Under the pieces are notes generated by a model. The model saw only the letters and a program-made list of their open reading frames with translations. It did no database searches and was not told the DNA's origin. Position numbers and translations under genes: made by a program. This document shows positions 15,107 through 23,511 of a stretch of 24,489 nucleotides of DNA, one piece after another (the stretch's first letter is position 1; the number at the start of each line of letters is the position of its first letter). Source of the stretch: an uncultured Prevotella sp. (GTDB lineage Bacteria; Bacteroidota; Bacteroidia; Bacteroidales; Bacteroidaceae); the NCBI GenBank assembly GCA_900541575.1, contig UQKO01000040.1:1-24489 (forward strand), given 5' to 3'.

Positions 15107-16828
15107 TTATTTAAATTTCTCAATCAATGAATCAACGCTCTCGTCGCCCAATTCGCGAGCTTTGTTTAAGTATTTAAGTGCTAAAGGCTTGTTCTTTAAT
15201 TGTCCGTAGCCAACGCCGATTATTTTATAGCAATCAGGATTTTCAGGAAGAACCTTCAGTATCTTTTCAGCGGCTTCGATCGCACTTTTTGTTTCGCCGA
15301 TGTTGAGCAAAAGAGCCGCTTCATCTATCTGATAAAGTACGGGATGTTTCGATATGGCGATGGCAGAGTGTAGATCATCAATGGCTTGTTGGTACATGTG
15401 TGCTTTCTCTTCGGCTTGTGAGCGGAGATAATAGAATTGCTCTGAGAGATTGCGCGGCCCTATCATCTGCTCATATTGATTGTAGTCGGCCACTGCATCG
15501 CGGTATTTTCCAGCATTGATTAAACGCTGTGAGCGTTCAAAATAAAATTGTGCATAGTTTGCACTTGCATTTGCTGGAATAAGGGAAATGCAGCTATCGA
15601 GTAATGCAATCACTTCTTTTGAATCGCCTTTGGCCAATTCTAAGGAACGAGCTGCGGAGAAGAAAGTTTCCGAAGAGGCAAAGTCTTTGTCCTCACATGC
15701 TTTCTTGAAACTCTCGTATGCGCTTTGGTAGTCCTTCTCGGCGTACTGGCAATTACCTTCTTGCACTTTGTAAAGCGCATTTGGCTGAATGGCGTATGCC
15801 TTTACTGCCTCTTCTTCGGCTCGTTTTAGATTCCAACCATTAGATAGGGTGTCGCGTCCTTGCTCCATGATTTTCTTATAAATCATGTTGCTCAGAGTGT
15901 AATGAATGGCGTCCTCTTTTGTTGCGGCAGAGTCTTTACTATTCTTCGCTTTATCGAAAGCGGTGGTAAAGTCAGCTTCCGCTTGTGCATAGAGCCCTCT
16001 GTTTGTTTTAAATTTAGCCTTTTCTAGATAACCTTCGGGTATGGTAGGGTAGCGATCAATGAAATCATTATATGCATTCATGCATGCGATAGAATCATTT
16101 TGTGAAAGCATATAAAGATAGGTCAGTGCGTCATTGCGCTCTTGAGGTAGAGCTTTGGGGATGGCCATGCTTGTAAGATCGGAGTTGAAGGCCGCAGTAG
16201 CGTTAATCGTTAGGTCGTTGATAAAACGAGCGTCAACGGCACAAGCGTGTGAAGCATTCTTTCCTGCGTTGCGCTGAACCACCGCTGTAAGTATGCCTTG
16301 ATTATCAATGAGTGGGCAGTTGAAGTTGAGGCTATCGTTGGTGGCACTGACGTCGTAATAACTATAAGGAGCGTAAGCCACAGCGTTGGTAATGGTAATT
16401 TGTGGCATCACTTCCTTCTTATTTTGTGTATAGTGAAGTAAAGTCAGAGCGGCACCTTGTGTAGCCGTGGTTGAAGTTAGCGAGAAGTATTCGTTCTTAT
16501 TTACTCCTTTGATACTAAACTTTACCAAGTCTGCATTAGAATTGGCTCCTAAAATGCGAAAGACAGAATATTTCTTCCCTTTATAATCTATCACTTCTGC
16601 GCGTTGAGCTCCTTTTAGCAAGTTGTATGCGGCTACAGCATCTCCCTGGTTATTGATGAAAAAGGCTGGCCCCGATTTGAGTAGTTGGCCTTGGCCGTTG
16701 TAGGTGTTAATTTGCAGCATGGCTTTGTAGGCATCTTTTACTTCTACGTTGACTGCTGTATGGGCAGAGGTGGTAGCCAGTAGTAAGGCTACGGGGAGCA
16801 TATATTTTATCATAGGAAAAGTCTTCAT
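15107..16828 (-). CDS. Exported TPR protein with degenerate trypsin-like domain
   Basis: The chosen start is the ATG at 16828; the open frame can extend to TTG at 16837 but ATG fits the signal peptide MKTFPMIKYMLPVALLLATTSAHTA better. Residue numbers here count from the TTG. After the signal peptide, about 30-215 follows the HtrA/trypsin layout: GQLLKSGPAFFINNQGDAVAAYNLLKGA and NADLVKFSI. The catalytic His position is N72, the Ser position is F172 (SLNFNCPL instead of GNSGGPL), and only the Asp (D103) remains, so it should not cut proteins. Residues 236-575 are TPR repeats. Both parts suggest a periplasmic binding or scaffold role. It sits 28 nt after recN. Confidence 0.82.
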   Translation of the reverse strand: MKTFPMIKYMLPVALLLATTSAHTAVNVEVKDAYKAMLQINTYNGQGQLLKSGPAFFINNQGDAVAAYNLLKGAQRAEVIDYKGKKYSVFRILGANSNADLVKFSIKGVNKNEYFSLTSTTATQGAALTLLHYTQNKKEVMPQITITNAVAYAPYSYYDVSATNDSLNFNCPLIDNQGILTAVVQRNAGKNASHACAVDARFINDLTINATAAFNSDLTSMAIPKALPQERNDALTYLYMLSQNDSIACMNAYNDFIDRYPTIPEGYLEKAKFKTNRGLYAQAEADFTTAFDKAKNSKDSAATKEDAIHYTLSNMIYKKIMEQGRDTLSNGWNLKRAEEEAVKAYAIQPNALYKVQEGNCQYAEKDYQSAYESFKKACEDKDFASSETFFSAARSLELAKGDSKEVIALLDSCISLIPANASANYAQFYFERSQRLINAGKYRDAVADYNQYEQMIGPRNLSEQFYYLRSQAEEKAHMYQQAIDDLHSAIAISKHPVLYQIDEAALLLNIGETKSAIEAAEKILKVLPENPDCYKIIGVGYGQLKNKPLALKYLNKARELGDESVDSLIEKFK

Positions 16829-16856
16829 ATTCTGCAAGTTGACTATGGCTATTTAG

Positions 16857-18518
16857 TTATTTTGTTTTAAGTAGCGCTTTGGCATTGTCAATGGCAGCTT
16901 CTGTGATTTCTGCGCCAGAGAGCATGTGCGCTATTTCTTCAATTCGTTCGTTGTTGGTAAGGGGGATGATATGACTTCTAGTGGTGTCTTGACTATCTTC
17001 CTTATAGACTTTAAAATGGTGAGTTCCCAAAGCCGCAATTTGCGGTAAATGAGTGATACAAAGTACTTGGCAATTTGCTGCGATTTGTTTCATCACCTTA
17101 GCCATACTTTCGGCCATAGTGCCCGAAACCCCCGTGTCAATTTCATCGAACACGATGGTAGGTAGAGCCGTACGGCGAGCAATTAAAGCTTTCAGTGCGA
17201 GCATTAATCGGGCAATTTCTCCGCCCGAAGCAATGTCGCTCACATTTTGTGGGGGCACATTCTTGTTTGCTGAGAATAGAAACGTCACCTTATCGGCTCC
17301 AGTGCTGTCAGGCTCGGTGCGTGGAGTAATATCCATTTTCATCGTCGCATTGGGCATACCTAATTCTTTCAGTGCGTTGGTGAGTTCTTTTTCTATCACC
17401 AGAGCCGCTTTCTTACGTGCTTTTGTAAGCACATCTGCAGAATGGTCGCGTAAGCCTTTTAGTCGATTTACTTCGATTGCTTGGCGCTCCAAGTCGTCAT
17501 CGAGATTGTCTATCGCATTAAGTTCTATACGTAACTTCTCTGTTATGTCAGCTAGTTCAGCAATGGTGCTTACGTTGTGCTTTTTTTCTAGATTGTAAAT
17601 CAAACTCAGACGATCCTCTATGAATAGTAGGCGTTCGGGGTCGTACTCTACGTCCCCGACAGCAGCCTCTAGTTCTGATTCCACATCGTCCACTTCAATG
17701 CGCACACTCTTTAGCCTCTCGGCCAACTCCTTTGCTTGCGTGAACTTGTCGGAAATGGCATACAATGCATCCTCGGCCGAACGCAGTGCATGAGACACGC
17801 TTATGTCTTCCGTAGCCAACATGTTTTGCGCATTATAAAGTCCTTGTTTAATCTCTTCTGCATGACTTAGTACGTCCTGCTCGGCTTCCAAATCCTCTTG
17901 TTCGTTGTCAGTAAGCGATGCTTCCTCTAGTTGCGATAATTGGTAACGCAGAAAATCCTCATCATTTTTTCCTTTTTCAGCCCTTTCTTGCAATTGTTGG
18001 AGTGCCACTTCTGCATGCTTACACTGTCCATATAGGCACTTGTAAGCAGAGACAGCATCTTGCTGCTCTGCCATGATGTCGAGTGTGTCAATAAGGAAGT
18101 GCTCATTGCGAAGGAGTAAGTTTTGATGCTGCGAATGAATATCAATAAGTGAAGCTCCAATCTCTTTCAGTTTGGCCGCTGTCACGGGGGTGTCGTTGAT
18201 AAAAGCGCGACTTTTTCCGCTTTGCATCACTTCTCTTCGCACGATACATTCTTGCGGATCAAAGTCAATGTCATTGTTGGCAAAGAAAGGTTCCAAACCT
18301 GCATGTTCAATGTTGAATGCCGCTTCAACCATGCATTTTCGTTCGCCCGTTTGTATTGCTTTTGCATCAGCGCGTCCTCCGAGCAAAAGGTTGAGAGCAC
18401 CGAGCATGATACTTTTTCCCGCTCCTGTTTCACCCGTAATCACGGAAAAGCCAGAAGCGATGTCTATATCGAGATGCTCAATCAGAGCATAGTGGGAAAT
18501 AGTCAGATGTTTCAGCAT
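16857..18518 (-). CDS. recN: DNA repair ATPase RecN
   Basis: The 553-residue SMC-like protein has Walker A GETGAGKS (29-36), a long coiled-coil middle (about 150-370), the ABC signature SGGEIARLMLALK (431-443), Walker B TIVFDE (454-459) followed by IDTGVSG, and a switch THLPQ near 489. This is full length for RecN, which works early in double-strand break repair by holding broken ends. The N-terminal MLKHLTISHYALIEHLDID is a typical RecN start. It is upstream of the TPR gene by 28 nt and downstream of DUF4835/porD by 119 nt. Confidence 0.96.
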   Translation of the reverse strand: MLKHLTISHYALIEHLDIDIASGFSVITGETGAGKSIMLGALNLLLGGRADAKAIQTGERKCMVEAAFNIEHAGLEPFFANNDIDFDPQECIVRREVMQSGKSRAFINDTPVTAAKLKEIGASLIDIHSQHQNLLLRNEHFLIDTLDIMAEQQDAVSAYKCLYGQCKHAEVALQQLQERAEKGKNDEDFLRYQLSQLEEASLTDNEQEDLEAEQDVLSHAEEIKQGLYNAQNMLATEDISVSHALRSAEDALYAISDKFTQAKELAERLKSVRIEVDDVESELEAAVGDVEYDPERLLFIEDRLSLIYNLEKKHNVSTIAELADITEKLRIELNAIDNLDDDLERQAIEVNRLKGLRDHSADVLTKARKKAALVIEKELTNALKELGMPNATMKMDITPRTEPDSTGADKVTFLFSANKNVPPQNVSDIASGGEIARLMLALKALIARRTALPTIVFDEIDTGVSGTMAESMAKVMKQIAANCQVLCITHLPQIAALGTHHFKVYKEDSQDTTRSHIIPLTNNERIEEIAHMLSGAEITEAAIDNAKALLKTK

Positions 18519-18545
18519 ATCTGCATATATTTAATGTAACTCAAC

Positions 18546-18578
18546 TTTCGGATTCAGCCCGTTCTGCTAAATCCGAAA
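18546..18578 (+). repeat. Composite repeat copy B with hairpin
   Basis: TTTCGGATT (18546-18554) pairs perfectly with AATCCGAAA (18570-18578) around a 15-nt loop. The stretch includes the boxes TTCAGCCCG (18553-18561) and CTAAATCCG (18567-18575) found at both window ends. It lies in the 119-nt gap between recN and porD. It lacks the GCGGCTCAGC box of copies A and C. Confidence 0.6.
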
Positions 18579-18637
18579 CTTAAGTTCATCATTTGTATCG
18601 CGATGATTGTTACAATGTAGAACGTTATTCTGCGCAG

Positions 18638-19594
18638 TTATTTCGTCAGTTCTCGCCAATACGAACTTTGCGAAGCATTGATGCGTGTCAATATATTCAC
18701 CACTTCTTCGCGTTCTTTGGCCGAAGCATGTCCCTTGTAGATATTCATTATTTCGTCGCGCTTATATTCAGTAAAAATCTGTGGAAGTTGGCTCATCGAC
18801 TTATTCTCATGCGCTTGTTTGAGTAGTGTGATGGCCTGTGTGATGGCTGCGCGTCCTCTTTCCACGTTTTCGCTCATTACGTCGAGTCCCTCGCGATAGT
18901 AAGTATACTGCATTCGGCGGAAAGGTTCCATACCTCCGTCGAGCAAATCCGTTATGATAGCGTAGCGATTCTTGTTGTTGTCGAAAGCCTTCCATCCCTT
19001 TTCTTGCATGCTCTGAGCTCCTGTCACAATGTTTTGTGCGGTTTGTAAGTACTCCGTACCTCCGAGGGGCGACATGGCATCCATGTCCATACCTAAAATG
19101 AGATAGACATAATAGCCGAGCATCGCAGTGAGATTATTGTCTATCACGTCTGTGCGGAAGTCTAGTTGATCGTACTCCTGATAAGTAAAGTTGAAGTTAG
19201 GATCGTTGAAGGCAAACACCGTCGTAGTATAATTCGACCCATATACAGGGCGAGAGGCATTTACGAAAAGTGTGCCTTGGAAGGTGTTCTCACTTGGCGA
19301 ATATTTCTTGATCGTGATGGAAAAGTTGCATGAGATGCGCTCGTTCTTTTTAAATTGAAGTTGCGTCCACTGTCGCTCGTTAAGAAATTGTTCGAGTGAG
19401 GTCTTGAGTGTCTCAAACACCGAGGTGCTAGTACCTTGCACCTGTTGGTGGTTGATGGTTAGGCGAGCATCCAATTCTTGTGCTTGAAGGCGAGAGGGAA
19501 GAAGAAACGTTATACACGCAAGAACGAGCCACACAGTGATTACTGCGCAGCCCGCGTTGTGCCTTTTTGAAGTAGGAAAGTGCTTGCCTTTCAT
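18638..19594 (-). CDS. porD: DUF4835 protein, PorD-type T9SS factor
   Basis: The 318-residue exported protein has an extended N terminus with a hydrophobic signal segment (about 16-34) and cleavage near LQAQ-E (38-40). The mature part starts ELDARLTINHQQVQGTST and is a DUF4835 family member over its length, with QFLNERQWT, the GYYVYLILGMDMDAMSPLGG stretch and RYAIITDLL. Family members are annotated as PorD of the type IX secretion system in Flavobacteria and Bacteroidales; the assignment here is by family resemblance. It lies 14 nt after coaBC, so it is probably co-transcribed, a common arrangement in Bacteroidota. Confidence 0.85.
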   Translation of the reverse strand: MKGKHFPTSKRHNAGCAVITVWLVLACITFLLPSRLQAQELDARLTINHQQVQGTSTSVFETLKTSLEQFLNERQWTQLQFKKNERISCNFSITIKKYSPSENTFQGTLFVNASRPVYGSNYTTTVFAFNDPNFNFTYQEYDQLDFRTDVIDNNLTAMLGYYVYLILGMDMDAMSPLGGTEYLQTAQNIVTGAQSMQEKGWKAFDNNKNRYAIITDLLDGGMEPFRRMQYTYYREGLDVMSENVERGRAAITQAITLLKQAHENKSMSQLPQIFTEYKRDEIMNIYKGHASAKEREEVVNILTRINASQSSYWRELTK

Positions 19595-19608
19595 ACGCTT
19601 ATGTGTGT

Positions 19609-20808
19609 TTATTGTAAGTTGTCAATGATGTCTTTGGCCACTTCAGTCTTGCTCTTTAACCCATACTCCTTATGGTCGCCGTTGGCAAAGAGCAATGTCA
19701 CTTGGTTCGTATCTACGGCAAATCCAGCTCCTGGCGTGCGTAAAGAATTGAGCACAATGAAATCTAAATTCTTGCGTTGCAATTTTCCCACAGCGTGTTC
19801 AAGTTCATGATCCGTCTCCAATGCAAACCCTACCAATTTCTGGTTTGCACGTTTGCGTTGTCCAAGTTCGCGAGCAATGTCGTGAGTGGGTACAAGGTCT
19901 ATATGTAAACCGCCGCTTCCTTCGCGTTTAATCTTGTGATTGGCCACAGAAGAAGGTGTAAAATCGGCCACTGCTGCACAGAGAATGGCCGAGTTGCAAA
20001 GGTCAAATTTCTCTAGGGTAGCCTTGTACATCTCTTCCGCACTTGTCACATCTGTGCGATGAATTTTTTCATTTCTCGTCTGCAAGGCCACGGGGCCAGC
20101 AATTAGTTCCACTTCCGCTCCTCTACGAGCGCACTCTTCGGCCAAGGCAAAACCCATCTTTCCTGTAGAAAAATTGCCGATGAAGCGCACAGCATCAATT
20201 TTCTCATAAGTAGGTCCTGCTGTAATCAGAATGCGCTGTCCTGCGAGCGTTTGAGTAGTAGCCTCTTTCTCGTCGAAGTAGTTTCTTATTGTTTGGAATA
20301 TAGCTTCGGGCTCTTCCATACGTCCTTTCCCCACCAAGTGGCTTGCTAATTCTCCTGAGGCAGCTTCGATAATGTGGTTGCCTCGTTTGCGCAAAGTGTC
20401 AATATTTTGTTGGGTGGCTGGGTGTCGATACATATCGAGATCCATTGCGGGAGCAATAAACACGGGCGCTTTCATCGAGAGGTAGGTAGTCACTAGCATA
20501 TTGTCGGCAATGCCATTGGCCATCTTGCCTAGTGTGGAGGCTGTACAAGGAGCAATCACCATCGCGTCGGCCCAAAGTCCGAGGTCGACATGGCTATGCC
20601 ATGAGCCATCGCGACGAGAGAAGAAGTCGCTAACGACGGGCTTCGAGGTAAGTGTAGAGAGCGTAACAGGAGTGATAAACTCCTTTCCCGCAGGCGTGAT
20701 AACCACCTGCACTTCTGCACCAGCCTTAACAAAGAGCCTTATCAGCGTGCAAGCCTTATAGGCCGCAATACTTCCTGTGATACCCAATACGATGTGTTTG
20801 CCTTTCAT
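19609..20808 (-). CDS. coaBC: Bifunctional CoaBC (4'-phosphopantetheine synthesis)
   Basis: The 399-residue protein joins two steps of coenzyme A synthesis. CoaC (about 1-185) is a flavoprotein decarboxylase with GITGSIAAYKA, active-site H73 (HSHVDLGLWAD), the flavin loop APCTASTLGKMANG and the clamp PAMDLDM. CoaB (about 190-399) is a ligase with ITAGPTYEKIDAVRFIGNFSTGKMG and the KIKR lysines, and uses CTP in most bacteria. Two canonical CoaC residues differ: Asp replaces Asn in PAMDLDM, and Ser-His (LASHLVG) replaces the Cys-Gly of other CoaCs. It lies 36 nt after the exonuclease gene. Confidence 0.95.
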   Translation of the reverse strand: MKGKHIVLGITGSIAAYKACTLIRLFVKAGAEVQVVITPAGKEFITPVTLSTLTSKPVVSDFFSRRDGSWHSHVDLGLWADAMVIAPCTASTLGKMANGIADNMLVTTYLSMKAPVFIAPAMDLDMYRHPATQQNIDTLRKRGNHIIEAASGELASHLVGKGRMEEPEAIFQTIRNYFDEKEATTQTLAGQRILITAGPTYEKIDAVRFIGNFSTGKMGFALAEECARRGAEVELIAGPVALQTRNEKIHRTDVTSAEEMYKATLEKFDLCNSAILCAAVADFTPSSVANHKIKREGSGGLHIDLVPTHDIARELGQRKRANQKLVGFALETDHELEHAVGKLQRKNLDFIVLNSLRTPGAGFAVDTNQVTLLFANGDHKEYGLKSKTEVAKDIIDNLQ

Positions 20809-20844
20809 TTCTGTGTGTGGATTGAGTCGTTATAGTGTGGAATA

Positions 20845-21612
20845 TCATACCCCTCTGAGCTTGATTCTCATGAAGGTCTGTTTCGTATTTTGTGTAAAGT
20901 CGCCTTGCATAATCCAAGCGAAATAGCCAGGATCACGTTTTAGCACTTCGCTAACGGCTCTGCCGCGATATTTTCCAAAGTTGATGGTTTCCACGCCCTG
21001 GTCGTTGTAGACAATGCGTCCAGCCAAGTCGACATTGCGATTACGACGTGAAAATTCTGCCAAGTAGGGCACGCTATTTTTCAGTCCATCTTCCGCATAT
21101 CGGTCGAGCTGCGCTTCGAGCACTTCAAGCGTGGCACGTGTGTCGGCCTCGGCAGTATGAGCTTGGGTTAAGTCTTTGTGGCAATAGAACTTATAGGCAG
21201 AGGTCAAATCGCGTTTTTCCATCTTGTGGAAAATACCTTGCACATCAACGAACTTAGCCCCAGTGATATCAAAGTCAATTCCTGCACGGATAAATTCCTC
21301 TACGAGGAGTGGAATGTCGAAATGATTGGAATTGAATCCTGCCAAGTCACATCCCGTGAAGGTCTTAGCCAGTTCAGTGGCTTTCTCTTTAAAAGTGGGG
21401 CAACTAGCCACATCTTCATCAAAGATACCATTGACAGCTGAAGCCTCGGCCGAAATGTGCAGCCCAGGGTTAAAACGCTGGGTCTTCACCTCTTCTTCGC
21501 CGTTGGGAAAGAGCTTGATGTAGCAGAGTTCTACAATCCTATCGGTTGCGACATTCAGTCCCGTAGCTTCAATGTCGAAAAATATGATTGGGCGTGAAAG
21601 TGAAAGTTTCAA
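20845..21612 (-). CDS. DEDDh 3'-5' exonuclease (DnaQ-like)
   Basis: The 255-residue protein has the DnaQ/RNase T exonuclease fold with all acidic residues: D13 and E15 (FFDIEATG), D99 (GFNSNHFDIPLL), and H152 with D157 (AHTAEADTRATLEVL). A C-terminal DUF3820-like segment (208-250) contains INFGKYRGRAVSEVL and YFAWIMQGDF. It probably proofreads or trims DNA, perhaps as a polymerase III epsilon-like protein. The start codon is TTG at 21612, with an in-frame stop two codons upstream and no ATG before the catalytic motif. It follows dnaN by 75 nt, which suggests a functional link with the sliding clamp. Confidence 0.9.
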   Translation of the reverse strand: MKLSLSRPIIFFDIEATGLNVATDRIVELCYIKLFPNGEEEVKTQRFNPGLHISAEASAVNGIFDEDVASCPTFKEKATELAKTFTGCDLAGFNSNHFDIPLLVEEFIRAGIDFDITGAKFVDVQGIFHKMEKRDLTSAYKFYCHKDLTQAHTAEADTRATLEVLEAQLDRYAEDGLKNSVPYLAEFSRRNRNVDLAGRIVYNDQGVETINFGKYRGRAVSEVLKRDPGYFAWIMQGDFTQNTKQTFMRIKLRGV

Positions 21613-21687
21613 TGTCTAGATGTTAGAGGGTGTGAAGGATAATAACTATCGTATCCTTTCAGAAAAGGGTGTGAAAGTATTCCGTCT

Positions 21688-22812
21688 TTAGTCAGTAAAT
21701 ACTGAAGGCATGATGAGCATGAGCACCTCTTCGTCTTCTTCTTGTTTAGCAGGAAGGATAATGCCGGCACGACTAGGATCGGAGAGTTTCATTACAATCT
21801 CTTCGCCATCAATGTTCTGAATCAAGTCGAGTAGGGTAGAACCTTTAAAGGCAATGCGCATAGGCATACCCGAATAGTCGCAAAGCATGGTCTCTTCTGC
21901 GGAGCAACCGAAGTCGGCATCCTGGCTTGTTATTTTCAATGTACTACCATCAAGAATAAACTTTACCAACATAGCTTGTGGATTGGCCATGATTCGCACA
22001 CGACGCAGAAGATTGACTAGTCCTATGCGATTGAGCGTAATCACGTTGGGGTTGTTTTGAGGAATCACACTGCGATAGTTGGGGTAGCGTCCTTCCACCA
22101 GACGGCAAGTTAATGTATATTCCGAGGTTTTGGCGATGGCACTTCTAGCGCCAAAACTCAGTAAAGTGTCGCCTTCTCCCTTGCCTAGTATTGCTTTAAG
22201 CAATCCTGCGGGACGGCTGCCCATCAAGAAAGTTCCCTCTTCTTCGATTGTTCCCATAGGCACCTGTGTTAGTGCCAAGTGGTTGCCGTTGCTGGCTACC
22301 ATGGAAAGTTTGTGATCTTTTAAGTCGAAACATACGGCGTTCAGCTGCGGACGCAATACGTCGTTGGCGGCAGCAATGATAGAGCGTGATACGCCAGAAA
22401 GCAGGTGTTGGCTACTGATGGTTAAATCGATGCGTTGTTCTTCTGTTGTAGCAGGAATCGGATATTCAGTGGCATCTTGTGCCATGAGTTTGTACTGCCC
22501 GTTCTGATAGTCAATGGTCAGTTCCAATGTGTCAGTGTTAAGGTAGCATTCGAGTGGTTGCTCGGGAATTTCCTTAATCGCATCTTGCATGGTTTTTGCA
22601 TTGACGGCAAAGCGCACATCTGCGTCGCATTCAAGAAGCTTGATTGTCGATGTAATAGTGGTATCATTGTCAGAAGCCGTGATGGTCAGCTCTTCCCCTT
22701 TAATATCGAAGCAGAAGCAGTCGAGTATGGGAAGATTGTTTTTCTGTACGATGACGCGGCCTACGGTGGTCAGACGAGCCAAAAGCTGCGAACTGGGTAA
22801 TACGAATTTCAT
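21688..22812 (-). CDS. dnaN: DNA polymerase III beta sliding clamp
   Basis: The 374-residue protein is the length of the bacterial beta clamp, with three similar domains of about 120 residues. Recognisable pieces are MKFVLPSSQLLARLTTVGRVIVQKN at the start, AVNAKTMQDAIKEIP, NDVLRPQLNAVCFDL, LTCRLVEGRYPNYRSVIP and the end VLMLIMPSVFTD, which differs from the usual MPMRL finish but is typical for Bacteroidota. It makes the ring that holds polymerase III on DNA. It is the first gene of the minus-strand group and diverges from the DUF3127 gene. Confidence 0.97.
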   Translation of the reverse strand: MKFVLPSSQLLARLTTVGRVIVQKNNLPILDCFCFDIKGEELTITASDNDTTITSTIKLLECDADVRFAVNAKTMQDAIKEIPEQPLECYLNTDTLELTIDYQNGQYKLMAQDATEYPIPATTEEQRIDLTISSQHLLSGVSRSIIAAANDVLRPQLNAVCFDLKDHKLSMVASNGNHLALTQVPMGTIEEEGTFLMGSRPAGLLKAILGKGEGDTLLSFGARSAIAKTSEYTLTCRLVEGRYPNYRSVIPQNNPNVITLNRIGLVNLLRRVRIMANPQAMLVKFILDGSTLKITSQDADFGCSAEETMLCDYSGMPMRIAFKGSTLLDLIQNIDGEEIVMKLSDPSRAGIILPAKQEEDEEVLMLIMPSVFTD

Positions 22813-22840
22813 GCTTGATCTTTTGATTTGTTTTGTAGGG

Positions 22841-22848
22841 CAAATTTA
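22841..22848 (-). promoter_or_regulatory. -7 box upstream of dnaN
   Basis: The minus strand reads TAAATTTG, an exact TAnnTTTG match, ending 28 nt before the dnaN ATG. A -33 element is not clear. The 148-nt divergent gap between dnaN and the DUF3127 gene must hold promoters for both directions. Confidence 0.5.
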
Positions 22849-22912
22849 CGCATTATTTTACTAACGGGGGAAGTTTTCCTATATTATTTTCTTCTGCGCC
22901 AAAGAAAATTCG

Positions 22913-22920
22913 TAACTTCG
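22913..22920 (+). promoter_or_regulatory. -7-like box upstream of DUF3127 gene
   Basis: TAACTTCG differs from TAnnTTTG at one position and lies 40 nt before the ATG at 22961, at a plausible distance. It is a weaker match than the dnaN box. An AT-rich leader follows it. Confidence 0.4.
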
Positions 22921-22960
22921 CGACATCAATTTAAATACATAATAAATTAGCATTAGATAA

Positions 22961-23374
22961 ATGGATATTTCAGGAAAAATTACGCATGCCTTGGAAGCTC
23001 GTACGGGTACATCTGCACGTACTGGTAATCCTTGGAAAGTACAGAGCTTTGTTATCGAAACTCACGAGCAGTTTCCCAAGCACTGCGTTTTCGACGTGTT
23101 TGGTGAAGACCGTTTGAAAGAATTTAATATACAAGTAGGCGATGAGTTGACTGTATCGTTTGATATTGATGCTCACGAATACAATGGCCGTTGGTTCAAT
23201 AGTATTCGCGCATGGCGTGTTCAGCGTGGAGAAGTAGCTCCAGCTGATCCTGCGGCTCAGGTTGCTTATGGTGCTCCTGCGGGTGTAGCTCCCACTCAGC
23301 CCGCGGCTCCTACACAGAATGTGGCAGCTCCCGCTCCTTCTGAAGAAGGTACAGCCGACGACCTTCCTTTCTAA
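22961..23374 (+). CDS. DUF3127 protein with SSB-like C-terminal tail
   Basis: The 137-residue protein begins with a DUF3127 domain (1-89), which looks like an OB fold: SGKITHALEARTGTSARTGN, FVIETHEQFPKHCVFDVFGE and an aromatic strand NGRWFNSIRAWRV. A Pro/Ala-rich flexible linker (90-127) follows, then an acidic tip EEGTADDLPF. The ending DDLPF copies the C-terminal tail of single-stranded DNA-binding protein (DDDIPF in E. coli), which binds repair and replication partners. A role in ssDNA handling is inferred, not shown. It diverges from dnaN, and its transcript appears to end at the hairpin at 23455-23489. Confidence 0.85.
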   Translation: MDISGKITHALEARTGTSARTGNPWKVQSFVIETHEQFPKHCVFDVFGEDRLKEFNIQVGDELTVSFDIDAHEYNGRWFNSIRAWRVQRGEVAPADPAAQVAYGAPAGVAPTQPAAPTQNVAAPAPSEEGTADDLPF

Positions 23375-23454
23375 ATCACGGAGAAATTCAATCTCGAACA
23401 GAAGGCTTCGCCATCTCGGCCCATGGGGAAAGAGGCGTAGCCATGACCAAATAT

Positions 23455-23489
23455 AGGACTTGCGGGGAATTCTCCTGTAAGTCCTTTTT
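23455..23489 (+). terminator. Intrinsic terminator of DUF3127 gene
   Basis: A 12-bp stem pairs AGGACTTGCGGG (23455-23466) with CCTGTAAGTCCT (23474-23485), two of the pairs being G-U, around a GAATTCT loop. It is followed at once by TTTT (23486-23489), the form of a rho-independent terminator. It sits only 22 nt before the mtgA ATG. Confidence 0.75.
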
Positions 23490-23511
23490 GGGATAGACGC
23501 ACAACACACGC

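Noticed and set aside
17053..17598. 181-codon plus-strand open frame inside recN
   Set aside because: It is antisense to a well-conserved RecN gene with clear motifs, and shows no domain, start signal or promoter.
21089..21121. Possible clamp-binding motif QLDRY in the exonuclease, next to dnaN
   Set aside because: It only loosely resembles QLxLF, and sits in a helix following the catalytic HxAEAD motif, so it is probably buried.
21625..21660. Hairpin AAGGATA/TATCCTT between dnaN and the exonuclease
   Set aside because: The stem is only 7 bp with a 10-nt loop and no T-tract on the transcribed strand, so chance is a sufficient explanation.
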